The position numbers were made by a program, and so were the translations under genes. Shown here in pieces: positions 52,122 to 61,591 of a stretch of DNA of 64,000 nt. How positions within the stretch are numbered: the stretch's first letter is position 1; each line of letters starts with the position of its first letter. Location of the stretch: positions 186,001 to 250,000 of the forward strand of contig NZ_JAHDIU010000001.1 in the NCBI RefSeq assembly GCF_019891545.1. Reading direction: 5' to 3'. The notes beneath the pieces were generated by a model that did not search any database, was not told where the DNA came from, and saw only the letters and a program-made list of their open reading frames with translations. This stretch comes from Flavobacterium coralii (GTDB lineage Bacteria > Bacteroidota > Bacteroidia > Flavobacteriales > Flavobacteriaceae).

Positions 52122-53038
52122 TTTTGCTGCGGAAAATCTCTGTTTCTTATATGCACATTCAGGTCTGAAGGCTCTACAAGCTGGAAGGTAGCCGATGCAA
52201 ATTTTACCTCTCCATTGGTGGCATCAACCTCTTTAAGTATAAAAGTGAACATATCTGTTTTTGTAGCCCTTCTCCTTTTATAATCTACTACATACCGCAG
52301 TGTAAACTCAACCCAGTTATCATTGGCTATTATAGAGACCATAGGGTCGGTCTGGGCATCTTCAAGCCTGTATTTGCGTTGCAACTCCATCCACCTTTCG
52401 TGCGATTCATCAGAAAGCCCACCTGCTATAGCAAGCCCTGCCTTAAGTAATATCTGCTTTGCCTTATCATAATCACTGCCATACTGTACCGGTATTTTTA
52501 CCTCATCCCACAGGAAAGGGAAATCGCCCGAATAATTAAAAACAGGTTCTTTAAAAACAAAGCTGTTGGCTATTAAAACAATACGCCCGTTATACAGGTC
52601 GCCATCTACCCATTGCCCGGTTTCCATAAGTGTGGTGCGCAGAACGCCTATATCCATAACATCACCTCTTATACCGCCAAGCTGTACCCTGTCGCCAGTT
52701 TTATAGAAGCCTCCGAACATTATGGCAAGCCACCCGGCAAAAGAGGCAATAACCTCCTGCAAAGCAAAGGCAATACCTGCGCCTGCCACCCCAAAAGCAA
52801 CTGTGACACCGCCAAGCTTATCGCTAAAAACAATTGTAATGAGTATAATGGTGAGCACGTAGCCTAAAAAGTGCGAAAACTTGCGGGCACGGTAACGGTT
52901 ATCGTTCTGCTTTATTTTTGAGAAAAGATTACGCTGTATAAGCCTGATGATAAACCATATAATACCTATACCTAATGCCAGGAAAACCACTTTGCCTACA
53001 ACAGGGTTGTATAGTATATCGTTTAGAGTTTCGTCCAT
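52118..53038 (-). CDS. MscS-family mechanosensitive channel (short form)
   Basis: A 306-residue inner-membrane channel. Two to three N-terminal helices precede the pore helix AGIAFALQEVIASFAGWLAI, followed by the MscS beta domain GDRVQLGGIRGDVMDIGVLRTTLME. It would open upon membrane tension to release osmolytes. It lies 10 bases downstream of the cytoplasmic esterase gene, so they probably form one unit. Confidence 0.9.
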   Translation of the reverse strand: MDETLNDILYNPVVGKVVFLALGIGIIWFIIRLIQRNLFSKIKQNDNRYRARKFSHFLGYVLTIILITIVFSDKLGGVTVAFGVAGAGIAFALQEVIASFAGWLAIMFGGFYKTGDRVQLGGIRGDVMDIGVLRTTLMETGQWVDGDLYNGRIVLIANSFVFKEPVFNYSGDFPFLWDEVKIPVQYGSDYDKAKQILLKAGLAIAGGLSDESHERWMELQRKYRLEDAQTDPMVSIIANDNWVEFTLRYVVDYKRRRATKTDMFTFILKEVDATNGEVKFASATFQLVEPSDLNVHIRNRDFPQQN

Positions 53039-53048
53039 AGTTAGTGTT

Positions 53049-53816
53049 TTAGCTGTTACTTATCTCGTTTTGCATGAGCCACAGGTAAGCATCGGCAAAC
53101 TGTTTGCGCCACGACTTTTCGTTGTGCCTGCCGTTGCGCACTATTTTTTTATAAACCTGCTCTTTATCCTGCACGCGCTCCAGTACAAGCTTTTCCATAC
53201 GTTCAAGATCGGGCAACATATCTTTGCTTTCGTGGTCGCCTGCCATAAAGTAAATGCGTCCGCTTATAGTATTAGTATCTTGTATCAGCTTATAAATTTC
53301 CTCGCTGAACCAAAATGATGGCGAGAATACTCCTGCACTGCCAAATACTTCAGGGTGCTTTAAAAGCGCATAAAATGAAATGAGTCCTCCAACAGAGCTG
53401 CCAAAAATAGTAGTGTGTTCACTTTCAGGCATGGTACGATACGTACTGTCAATATGCGGTTTGAGCATGTTGATTAAAAAATTAAGGTAGTCATCAGCAT
53501 GGCCCCCGCCATAGGCTTCGTTTTTGTATGGAGTAAGTTCGTCTATGCGGTGCACACTTCCGCCATGCTCAATACCTACAACTATAGCCTCGCTGTGCAG
53601 GTTGTTCAGTTTTTCTTCTACGTGCCATTCGCGTTTGTAGCTTTCTGCATGGTCAAAAACATTTTGCCCGTCATGCATGTAGATAACAGGGTAGTGCTTA
53701 TCTGATTTATCATAGCCAAAGGGCAGGTACACCCATATTGTTTTGTCTGCATGCAGTTGTGGCGCATCAAGGTGCAGTTCTATTACTTTTCCTTTTTCAG
53801 GGTCTTTTTGTTTCAT
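53049..53816 (-). CDS. Cytoplasmic alpha/beta-hydrolase esterase
   Basis: A 255-residue paralogue of the gene at 50867, without a signal peptide (starts MKQKDPEKGKVIELHLDAPQ). The nucleophile elbow is FGSSVGGLISFYALL and the His is in NGRHNEKSW. It shares long stretches with the exported copy, which makes a duplication likely. It is 10 bases upstream of an MscS gene. The substrate is unknown. Confidence 0.85.
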   Translation of the reverse strand: MKQKDPEKGKVIELHLDAPQLHADKTIWVYLPFGYDKSDKHYPVIYMHDGQNVFDHAESYKREWHVEEKLNNLHSEAIVVGIEHGGSVHRIDELTPYKNEAYGGGHADDYLNFLINMLKPHIDSTYRTMPESEHTTIFGSSVGGLISFYALLKHPEVFGSAGVFSPSFWFSEEIYKLIQDTNTISGRIYFMAGDHESKDMLPDLERMEKLVLERVQDKEQVYKKIVRNGRHNEKSWRKQFADAYLWLMQNEISNS

Positions 53817-53863
53817 AAGATGAAGTTAAAGAATCACCGTGCAAATAGGAAATGCTTTAACTT

Positions 53864-54451
53864 TCATTTGACTGATTTGCAAAATGAATCTGTATCAATC
53901 TTAAGCGAATCACTCGTTGACTTTGAAATAAGATAACAGTTCTGCCGGTCTACAAAATAAACTTTGCTAAAAGTGCTATCGGTAACTGATACAATATCAC
54001 TTCGGTTAAGTCTAAGGGTGTCAAGGCCGATAGTGTAATTACCGTTATAACACTCAACAATCTCGTGATGAACAATTTTAGCATAAAACTCACCATCGTC
54101 GTAAAGTGTAAGCATACCCATACGTTTGGTTGGATTTTGAACACTACACTCCGCAATCTTTTTTGCGAAAAATTTACCATCATCAAAACTCATCAGGAAG
54201 ATAGTAGTGAATAGTGTAACTATCCAGATTATTAGTGGCTCGGGCTTAAAACGTTGATTGTACTTGTACTTATCATACATATTCTTTAATAAGGCAATAA
54301 TGACGATTACAGTAAGAAGGAAAAATAGTCCTACTGTACCTGCAAGAGAGGCAACACCATCGGTATAATCTCCCATTTTTATTTGCGAACCAATAGTGCC
54401 AAACGCGAAAAGCAACAATAATATGTACTTAATTTTTGTGTTGCTATTCAT
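53864..54451 (-). CDS. Membrane protein of unknown function
   Basis: A 195-residue protein with two to three N-terminal hydrophobic segments (IKYILLLLFAFGTIGSQI; VGLFFLLTVIVIIALL). A soluble C-terminal domain of about 110 residues contains strands (DDGEFYAKIVHHEIVECYNG). It overlaps the long MscS gene end by 8 bases. No family is recognised. Confidence 0.6.
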   Translation of the reverse strand: MNSNTKIKYILLLLFAFGTIGSQIKMGDYTDGVASLAGTVGLFFLLTVIVIIALLKNMYDKYKYNQRFKPEPLIIWIVTLFTTIFLMSFDDGKFFAKKIAECSVQNPTKRMGMLTLYDDGEFYAKIVHHEIVECYNGNYTIGLDTLRLNRSDIVSVTDSTFSKVYFVDRQNCYLISKSTSDSLKIDTDSFCKSVK

Positions 54452-56312
54452 CCTTATCCATCTTTACATTAAAAGACGGCGCTTTATAATCTTTATCAAG
54501 ATAATCGGCAGGTATGGTTGTCATATTACCATCGCGTGCGGCACGGTAGTGCGGCGAAAGTATTTCTATACCTGCCTCGTTGCAGCAGTCCTGTATGTTT
54601 TGGTGGAGGTCGCTGTAAATGACAGCCTGCTTATTGGCATCTTTGGTATAGGCGTTAAGCTGGTAGGACACATAAAAATCGTCCAGGCTGGTTTGCAGCA
54701 CAAATGGCTTCGGCTCTTTTAAAAGTAACGGTGTCCTGTCGGCTGCTGTGGTTAGCGCTCTATAAACATCCTGCCACGGAATATCATACCCCAGTGTTAC
54801 GGTGGTATGAAGTATAAGCCCGCGCTCGGCAGTATCGCTGCTGTAGTTGATGGTGTGGCTGTTCATAACCGTTGAGTTGGGAATGCTAATAATCTCATTT
54901 TTAATAGTACGCACCCGTGTAACAAGCAAGGACTTTTCTATTACATCGCCCACTACATCGCCTATTTTAACCCTGTCGTTTATCTTGAAAAGCCGCATGT
55001 AGGTAAGTACCAATCCTGCAATAACATTTGACAGCGAGCCCATTGACCCAAATGTAAACAGGAACCCGAGAAACACCGATATGCCCTGGAATATCGGCGA
55101 GTCGCTGCCGGGCAGGTAAGGGTATATAAGTACCAGCATAAAAGCTATAATCAATACCCTTACTATCTGGAAAGTTGGGTTGGCCCAGTCAGGGTAAAAG
55201 CCGTTAATGGTGAGGTCGCCGCTTGCGATTTCGTTTTTAAGGAAGCGGGCAAACTTAAGCACGTACCTGAAAACAAAAACTATTACAATAATGGTTATCA
55301 GGTTGGGCAGGTAGTTCCACAGCCCGAAGGTTATCTTTTTGACAGGCGACAGGATATAGCTGAAAAGTGTTTCGGCAAAATTCTGCGTCCACGGGAAGAT
55401 TCCGAAGAGTATAGGCAGCGCAATGTAAATAAGCAGAAGAATGACAAACCACTTTACTACTGTATTCAGCATTAGCAGCAATTGTATTTGCCTGCCTGCA
55501 TCAAACAGGTTATAATTCTTTATATTAATGCCTTTAATACGCTTTCCCTCCTGGCTGTATATCTTTAATGCAGTCCACCTAAAAAGTTTGTTACAAAGCC
55601 TTATAATGAGTACCAATAGCAATATAACCAGTATGGCAAGGCCAATTTCCTTCGCGAGCGTAATAAAGCTGGTTTCTTTTTTATAGTGGGTTATGGCATC
55701 GCTTATAATTTTCCTGTAAGCCTGCGCCAGTGCTTCGGTTCCGGTATCATTCCAAAGGGCGTCATTTTCAGAAACGCTTACTATTATCGTTTCGCCCGCC
55801 ATAACATCAAACGTATTTTCTGAAGGCACTACTTTAAGCGAATCACCGCTAAAGAGGTAATCGTCTCCCAGTACCTGTATGCGCTCGCTTATGGCATTGG
55901 CCCTGTCGCGGGCGGAAAAGCTGCCCAGTTTGCTGTATATGGTAAAGAGCGTATCTTTAAAAAAGCCGGTAACGGGATAGCCTTTAGCCGTAGCCCTTAG
56001 CGAATCAATACGTGCTTTTTTATCGGCAATGCGTTGTGCCTCGCGGCTGTTAAGCGCTTCTAGCTGTTGCTGTAGCTGCTCTTTTTTAAGGTTATCTGTA
56101 GTTTGTAACGATTGCAGTTGCTGCTGTAGCTGTACTTTTTTAACCGAATCGGCAAGGCGTTGCTGCTCCAGCGTTTCAAGCTGCAGTTTATAATTACGGA
56201 TGCCGGCAGTGTTAACGGAATCAGCCTGCTTTATTGAGTCAGCCTGAGCCAATACGGGAAGGGCAGGGGCTATGAGCAGTAAAAGTAACAGAAAACGGAA
56301 AACTGGTTTCAT
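54444..56312 (-). CDS. MscS-family channel with long periplasmic coiled coil
   Basis: A 622-residue protein. I start at 56312 (MKPVFRFLLLLLLIAPALPV), a signal peptide, rather than the frame start three codons earlier. A glutamine- and leucine-rich coiled coil (about 30-120) precedes several membrane helices. The channel core is GLVLTYMRLFKINDRVKIGD, then VGDVIEKSLLVTRVRTIKNE. This extended layout resembles MscK/MscM-like large forms, smaller here. It lies upstream of an unknown membrane protein gene. Confidence 0.88.
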   Translation of the reverse strand: MKPVFRFLLLLLLIAPALPVLAQADSIKQADSVNTAGIRNYKLQLETLEQQRLADSVKKVQLQQQLQSLQTTDNLKKEQLQQQLEALNSREAQRIADKKARIDSLRATAKGYPVTGFFKDTLFTIYSKLGSFSARDRANAISERIQVLGDDYLFSGDSLKVVPSENTFDVMAGETIIVSVSENDALWNDTGTEALAQAYRKIISDAITHYKKETSFITLAKEIGLAILVILLLVLIIRLCNKLFRWTALKIYSQEGKRIKGINIKNYNLFDAGRQIQLLLMLNTVVKWFVILLLIYIALPILFGIFPWTQNFAETLFSYILSPVKKITFGLWNYLPNLITIIVIVFVFRYVLKFARFLKNEIASGDLTINGFYPDWANPTFQIVRVLIIAFMLVLIYPYLPGSDSPIFQGISVFLGFLFTFGSMGSLSNVIAGLVLTYMRLFKINDRVKIGDVVGDVIEKSLLVTRVRTIKNEIISIPNSTVMNSHTINYSSDTAERGLILHTTVTLGYDIPWQDVYRALTTAADRTPLLLKEPKPFVLQTSLDDFYVSYQLNAYTKDANKQAVIYSDLHQNIQDCCNEAGIEILSPHYRAARDGNMTTIPADYLDKDYKAPSFNVKMDKDE

Positions 56313-56436
56313 TCCACACAAGGTTTAGTTTGCCTTAGCAAGATAGTGAAAAGTGGGTAAATATAAAGTCCTTAGCCGTTATTGGTATTTGGAACTTACT
56401 TGTAAGGATTAGTTCGTATAAGAATTGATTGAAAAA

Positions 56437-57024
56437 CTAATAATTATCACCTATCAACCTGAGTTGCTCTAAAACAATATTTCCTTTATCAAAAAGAAAT
56501 TGTACTTCGGATGTTCTGTTTTCAAGGTTTGTCATGTTATCATGTTTCATATACACACCTTTTTGAGTAATAAAGTAGAAAAAGACCTCATCTTTACCCG
56601 GCAAAGCAAATTTTTCAACCGTTGTATCATTACCCTTCAGATAATGATTGGCTTCATAAACCAGTCCTTTAGCGGCCACATCGATATTTTCATGGGAGCC
56701 TCCACCAATTATACCACCTCCGGAACTTAAGTATAAACTCGCATCTCCAGATGCGTAACTAACTACAGTAGCAACTTCATCATCTATACCCCAATCCATT
56801 ATAAGCCCATATACTTCTAATGAATCTTTCAATGTGATACCAAGATTTTCGGTTGTTACAGTAAATGCCTGTTGCCTGAGCGCATTATATTTGTTTGTTG
56901 TTTCACCTGCCTTATCATTTACAATATCAGGTTTTTTCTCTTTATCATTAAATTTACAGCCTGCCACCATAAATATATTTATTAAGGCAGCGAATGATAT
57001 TTTAAGTTTACTACTAATACTCAT
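56437..57024 (-). CDS. Lipoprotein of unknown function
   Basis: A 195-residue lipoprotein with lipobox NIFMVAGC (Cys at about 23). The mature part includes a glycine-rich turn (SSGGGIIGGGSHENIDVA) and no recognisable domain. It stands alone between the MscS and uvrB genes. Confidence 0.6.
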   Translation of the reverse strand: MSISSKLKISFAALINIFMVAGCKFNDKEKKPDIVNDKAGETTNKYNALRQQAFTVTTENLGITLKDSLEVYGLIMDWGIDDEVATVVSYASGDASLYLSSGGGIIGGGSHENIDVAAKGLVYEANHYLKGNDTTVEKFALPGKDEVFFYFITQKGVYMKHDNMTNLENRTSEVQFLFDKGNIVLEQLRLIGDNY

Positions 57025-57060
57025 AACAATAATTTTTAAGGTTAATTAAAAAAAAATAAT

Positions 57061-59049
57061 CTAAACCTTCTCCTGCAATACCTTAATTTCATCCCTTAGT
57101 TTGGCAGCCTGTAAAAAGTCCAGTTCTTTGGCGGCTTTCTCCATGCTTTTGCGCTTCTCGCGTATCAGCTTTTCTATATCGCCTTTTGCCATGTACGCAG
57201 TATCAGGTTCTGCTGCCGCTTTTACAGTATTATCATAATGGTAATCGCTAATCGGGCTGCGCGATAGTGCGCTTTCAATCTTCTTGTTCAGCGCCTGCGG
57301 TGTAATGCCATGCTGCACGTTATAATTGTGCTGCTTTTCGCGGCGGTAATTGGTTTCGTCTATCGTGCGCTGCATACTGTCGGTAATCTTGTCGGCATAC
57401 ATAATAGCCTTACCGTTTACGTTACGCGCGGCTCGTCCTACCGTTTGTATGAGTGAGCGGTTGCTTCGTAAAAAGCCTTCTTTGTCGGCATCCAGTATCG
57501 CTACGAGCGATACTTCCGGCAGGTCGAGCCCTTCACGCAACAGGTTAACGCCTATCAGCACATCAAAAAGCCCTTTGCGTAAATCCTGCATAATCTCCAC
57601 ACGTTCCAGCGTATCCACCTCACTGTGAATGTAACGGCAGCGTATCGATACTTTTGTGAGGTATTTGGCAAGCTCTTCTGCCATGCGTTTGGTAAGCGTT
57701 GTTACCAGTACACGCTCGTCAAGCTCCACGCGCTGCTGTATTTCTTCTATAAGGTCGTCTATCTGGTTCAAGCTCGGGCGTATTTCTATAACAGGGTCAA
57801 GCAGCCCGGTGGGGCGTATTACCTGCTCTACATAAACGCCGCCACATTTTTGCATTTCATAATCGGCAGGGGTGGCACTTACATATACCACCTGGTTTTG
57901 CAATGCCTCAAATTCTTCAAACTTCAGCGGGCGGTTATCCATCGCAGCCGGCAGTCGGAAGCCATACTCCACAAGGTTTTCCTTACGCGAACGGTCGCCG
58001 CCATACATAGCGTGCACCTGGCTCACGGTAACGTGGCTTTCGTCTATCACCATCAGGTAGTCTTTCGGGAAGTAATCCAACAGGCAGAACGGGCGCGTGC
58101 CGGGCAGCCTTCGGTCAAGGTATCGGGAGTAGTTCTCGATACCGCTGCAATAACCCAGTTCGCGAATCATTTCGAGATCAAAGTTAGTACGTTCCTCAAG
58201 CCGCTTTGCTTCAAGATGTTTGCCTATTTCCTTAAAATAATCTACCTGCTTAACCAAATCCTGTTGTATTTCCCAAATTGCACCCTGAAGCACATCGGGG
58301 CTGGTAACGAACATATTGGCAGGATAGATGTTAAGGCGGTCATACTTTTCCAGTACCTGGCTTGTTTTGGCATCGAAAGCTTCAATTTCTTCAATTTCAT
58401 CACCAAAAAAGTGGATGCGGAAAGGCTCATCGGCATAGCTGGGGAACACCTCTACCGTGTCACCCTTAATACGGAAAGTACCGGGTGTAAAATCGGCTTC
58501 GGTTCGGCTGTACAGGCTCTGTACAAGGCGGTGCAACAGCTTGGTGCGGCTTATTACCTGGTCGCGTTCTACAGATACCACATTTTTTTGGAACTCTACA
58601 GGGTTACCGATACCGTAAAGGCACGATACGGAAGCTACTACTAACACATCGCGCCTGCCCGAAAGCAGGGAAGAGGTAGTGCTGAGACGCATTTTTTCAA
58701 GCTCCTCGTTAATAGAAAGGTCTTTTTCTATATAAAGCCCCGTTACGGGTATATAGGCTTCGGGCTGGTAGTAGTCGTAATACGAAACAAAATACTCAAC
58801 GGCATTATTCGGGAAAAATTGCTTGAACTCGCTGTATAGCTGTGCCGCCAGTGTTTTGTTATGCGCCAGTACCAGCGTTGGCCGTTGCACCTCTTGTATA
58901 ACATTGGCCATTGTAAACGTTTTACCGGAACCTGTTACACCTAAAAGTGTCTGGTACTTTTCGCCCGACTTTAAGCCTGCACTTAGTTGTTTTATTGCCT
59001 GTGGCTGATCGCCCGTAGGTTTATAATCACTTACTACCTGAAATTTCAT
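57061..59049 (-). CDS. uvrB: Excinuclease ABC subunit B
   Basis: DNA-damage recognition helicase-like subunit of UvrABC, of 662 residues, the usual size. The Walker A is LLGVTGSGKTFTMA (about 37-50), the beta-hairpin region is SYYDYYQPEAYIPV (about 92), the DEAD-like box is MVIDESHVTVSQVH, and the motif V/VI region is GVNLLREGLDLPE then QTVGRAARN. A C-terminal UVR motif (MEKAAKELDFLQAAKLRDEI) would contact UvrC. The gene is monocistronic. Confidence 0.96.
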   Translation of the reverse strand: MKFQVVSDYKPTGDQPQAIKQLSAGLKSGEKYQTLLGVTGSGKTFTMANVIQEVQRPTLVLAHNKTLAAQLYSEFKQFFPNNAVEYFVSYYDYYQPEAYIPVTGLYIEKDLSINEELEKMRLSTTSSLLSGRRDVLVVASVSCLYGIGNPVEFQKNVVSVERDQVISRTKLLHRLVQSLYSRTEADFTPGTFRIKGDTVEVFPSYADEPFRIHFFGDEIEEIEAFDAKTSQVLEKYDRLNIYPANMFVTSPDVLQGAIWEIQQDLVKQVDYFKEIGKHLEAKRLEERTNFDLEMIRELGYCSGIENYSRYLDRRLPGTRPFCLLDYFPKDYLMVIDESHVTVSQVHAMYGGDRSRKENLVEYGFRLPAAMDNRPLKFEEFEALQNQVVYVSATPADYEMQKCGGVYVEQVIRPTGLLDPVIEIRPSLNQIDDLIEEIQQRVELDERVLVTTLTKRMAEELAKYLTKVSIRCRYIHSEVDTLERVEIMQDLRKGLFDVLIGVNLLREGLDLPEVSLVAILDADKEGFLRSNRSLIQTVGRAARNVNGKAIMYADKITDSMQRTIDETNYRREKQHNYNVQHGITPQALNKKIESALSRSPISDYHYDNTVKAAAEPDTAYMAKGDIEKLIREKRKSMEKAAKELDFLQAAKLRDEIKVLQEKV

Positions 59050-59186
59050 TTTCTTAGCTTTACTACAAAGATAATGAATACTTGGTGCCTATTAAAACAA
59101 AGTCGGGTGTGGGATGTCCGGAGTCCGAAATTAATTATGTCAGTTTTAAATTGGTAATTCCTTCTTTGGGGTTTAGGGGGCTTAAT

Positions 59187-59849
59187 CTAATCAAAACATT
59201 CCATTAGCAGCAGATCGCCTTCGCGGTGTTCTATAATCACCATTCCGTCATTAAGAGCTTCGTTGCTACTGCCGGTGCGGTAGCCTATGGTAAGCTCATC
59301 ATCCGCCAGTTCATATTTAAGGTTTTTGCTGTGTATGCCCGATACTTTGCCTATTGGTATCAACGAAAGGGGAGTACCTGCGGGGTACCACTTTTGGTAT
59401 TTTTGCGGCAGCAGGAAAATTTTACTATGGTCGTCAAGCACCACTATTTTTAGCTTATCGCGAAAGCGCACAATATTGGTAATATTGGTTATGGTGTGGT
59501 CGGCACGTTTACCGGTAGCCCATATAACATTTACGGCAGGAAATCCACGGTTTATTAAATACTCAAAAGCTTTTTCAAGGTCGGTTTTATCCTGGTCGGG
59601 GGTGTGCACAATTTCCAACGGGTATTGCAGGCTCAAAAACTGCTCGGGGTTAAAATCCCTGTCAAAGTCGCCAAGCAGTACATCTACTTTAATGCCCAGT
59701 TCAACAACGCGGTGCATAGCGCTGTCCAGCACTATAACCAGAGGCGACCATTCCAGCAACTGGCCCATCAATTCGCGGCTGCATTCGGCTCCGTTGGCAA
59801 TAATTAAGGCAGGCTCCTGATCGTCGCGTACAATATGGTGTGAAGACAT
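59187..59849 (-). CDS. Thiamine pyrophosphokinase
   Basis: A 220-residue enzyme converting thiamine to thiamine diphosphate using ATP. The active-site block is DVLLGDFDRDF (about residues 55-65), with QDKTDLEKAFEYLI near 85 and the thiamine-binding SIGKVSGIHSKNLKYELADD-like region (residues about 166-185, abridged here). It is monocistronic. The next gene downstream is uvrB, 137 bases away. Confidence 0.88.
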   Translation of the reverse strand: MSSHHIVRDDQEPALIIANGAECSRELMGQLLEWSPLVIVLDSAMHRVVELGIKVDVLLGDFDRDFNPEQFLSLQYPLEIVHTPDQDKTDLEKAFEYLINRGFPAVNVIWATGKRADHTITNITNIVRFRDKLKIVVLDDHSKIFLLPQKYQKWYPAGTPLSLIPIGKVSGIHSKNLKYELADDELTIGYRTGSSNEALNDGMVIIEHREGDLLLMECFD

Positions 59850-59880
59850 GTATATCTTTTAGCTGTAAAAATACAAAATA

Positions 59881-60705
59881 CTATTGCACTATATATTCTA
59901 AAGATGATACTTCGGATAAGCGGAAGTATCCGTAAGCATAATTGTCGGGGTTATTTACGTTGATGATATTTCCTCTCAATTGTGCCGGGGCAACCTGAAA
60001 CGGCCCTATATTCCCTTCGGAGGTTGTAGTGAAAATTTTACTCATGTAGTCGAAGTATCTTTCTGAAATGCCAAAAAGCCTTATGTTTAGCAATTCACCC
60101 CTGCGCAGGTTATCAAAAATACGTACGGTATTGGAGTTATTACCATCTGTAAAATTATCGTCAAAAACGGCATATTGCGGCCCTTTTTCATCACGGAAAA
60201 AGCCATGCATATAATAATTCTCTATACCGGGAGGGTCATCAAAATATGCTCTTATTACCTGCTGGCCTTCTAAAAAACCATCCTCTGTCTGTTCTGCATA
60301 CTGTAAATCAGGCACCGGCATAAGGGTTTCTGTAGCAGCATAATGATTATCATCATAACCAATATGTAGTGTGTACGTTTCACCAATTACAGGCTGAAAG
60401 TTTTCGCAGGCATAAAACCCCGGGCTGTCGGGGCCTATTTCTGTAAACTCATAAAAGTTGCCGCTTTGTGAACGAATATACACATTGGCACCCTGCACCG
60501 CAGGTATTTCGGTGGCATAATAATTTGTAGATGTAGTAAGCTTTACAAGTTGCCAGTTACCCGAATCGCCTTTATGCCAATTGATGGAGGCATCAACCAC
60601 AAGGCGCGGCTCTGAAGAAGGAAGGCCTACATCTACCACATCTTCGCATGCGGTAAAAAGCAGGCCTGCCATAAGTATTATCAAAGTAAAGTAGTTCTTT
60701 TTCAT
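59881..60705 (-). CDS. DUF4249-family lipoprotein (second of tandem pair)
   Basis: A 274-residue lipoprotein (lipobox LLFTACED). The mature N-terminus has the DUF4249 signature VDVGLPSSEPRLVVDASINW. The second half has FDDPPGIENYYMHGFF and ends LRGNIINVNNPDNYAYGYFR. It follows its paralogue by 38 bases, downstream of a TonB-dependent receptor. DUF4249 proteins are found with such receptors in Bacteroidota and presumably assist uptake; the substrate is unknown. Confidence 0.88.
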   Translation of the reverse strand: MKKNYFTLIILMAGLLFTACEDVVDVGLPSSEPRLVVDASINWHKGDSGNWQLVKLTTSTNYYATEIPAVQGANVYIRSQSGNFYEFTEIGPDSPGFYACENFQPVIGETYTLHIGYDDNHYAATETLMPVPDLQYAEQTEDGFLEGQQVIRAYFDDPPGIENYYMHGFFRDEKGPQYAVFDDNFTDGNNSNTVRIFDNLRRGELLNIRLFGISERYFDYMSKIFTTTSEGNIGPFQVAPAQLRGNIINVNNPDNYAYGYFRLSEVSSLEYIVQ

Positions 60706-60743
60706 AGCAGTTGTTTGACTAACTGCCTCAAATACAGTGCCGA

Positions 60744-61571
60744 TTATTGTATGGTATAATTGGTTTCAACCACTTCAGAAAGGCGGAAGTAACCCAACGG
60801 ATAATTATCCTCATTTGTAGTGTTAATAACGTTACCCCTCACGGTAACAGGAGGTGTCTGGAAAGGACCTCCGCCCGAACCGCCTTCGGCAATGCTTATC
60901 AGGATGTTCATGTAGTTAAAATGCTTTTCAGATATTCCGTAAAACTTTATGCCTACATTCTGGCCTGCTTCAAAATCTTCATTCCAAATAAAATTAAACA
61001 TTTCATTACCCTGGAAAAATTCATCGTCAAGCACATCATAATCAGGAAAAGGAAGTACTTCTGTATCAAAACGTACCATATAAAAATTGTCTTCGGCACC
61101 GTTATCCATCCACTTTATGCGGACTTCTATGTCTTCACCAAAAAAACCTGCATCATTTTCCTGTACAATGTCTGTTATATCCGGCACTGCATAAAGCGTT
61201 TCTGTTGCCGTATATTGCTGCTCCTGCCACGTAATATTCAGCGTATAGCTTTCGCCTATTACAGGTTCAAAGTTGGTACAGGTATATATCCCTGTGCCGG
61301 GTTCTTCGGCAAAATTAAAAATTGTACCCGTGCTGTTGGTTACCTGTACAACAGCGCCGCTTGCCACAGGAATTTCTTCTTCATAATAATAGCCTGTTGT
61401 AGTAGTCAGCTTTATGCTTTGTGTTGTGCCATCGGTACCTTTAACCCAGTTAATAGAGGCATCTACCACCAGGCGTGGTGGCGCGGTATTTAAATCTACA
61501 TCTACCACATCTTCGCAGGACGCAGCAAAAGCAGTTATGAGTATAAGAAGTAAAAACTTTATATTTTTCAT
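60744..61571 (-). CDS. DUF4249-family lipoprotein (first of tandem pair)
   Basis: A 275-residue lipoprotein (lipobox AASCED) with the same plan as the following gene: VDVDLNTAPPRLVVDASINW, DNGAEDNFYMVRF, and a C-terminal VRGNVINTTNEDNYPLGYFR. Their similarity along the whole length indicates a tandem duplication. It lies 20 bases after the receptor gene. Confidence 0.88.
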   Translation of the reverse strand: MKNIKFLLLILITAFAASCEDVVDVDLNTAPPRLVVDASINWVKGTDGTTQSIKLTTTTGYYYEEEIPVASGAVVQVTNSTGTIFNFAEEPGTGIYTCTNFEPVIGESYTLNITWQEQQYTATETLYAVPDITDIVQENDAGFFGEDIEVRIKWMDNGAEDNFYMVRFDTEVLPFPDYDVLDDEFFQGNEMFNFIWNEDFEAGQNVGIKFYGISEKHFNYMNILISIAEGGSGGGPFQTPPVTVRGNVINTTNEDNYPLGYFRLSEVVETNYTIQ

Positions 61572-61591
61572 GATGATGTTAGAATTATGTA

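Noticed and set aside
57625-58644. 339-codon open frame on the plus strand opposite uvrB
   Set aside because: It is antisense to the highly conserved uvrB gene and its translation has no family character; it is a shadow of codon bias on the other strand.
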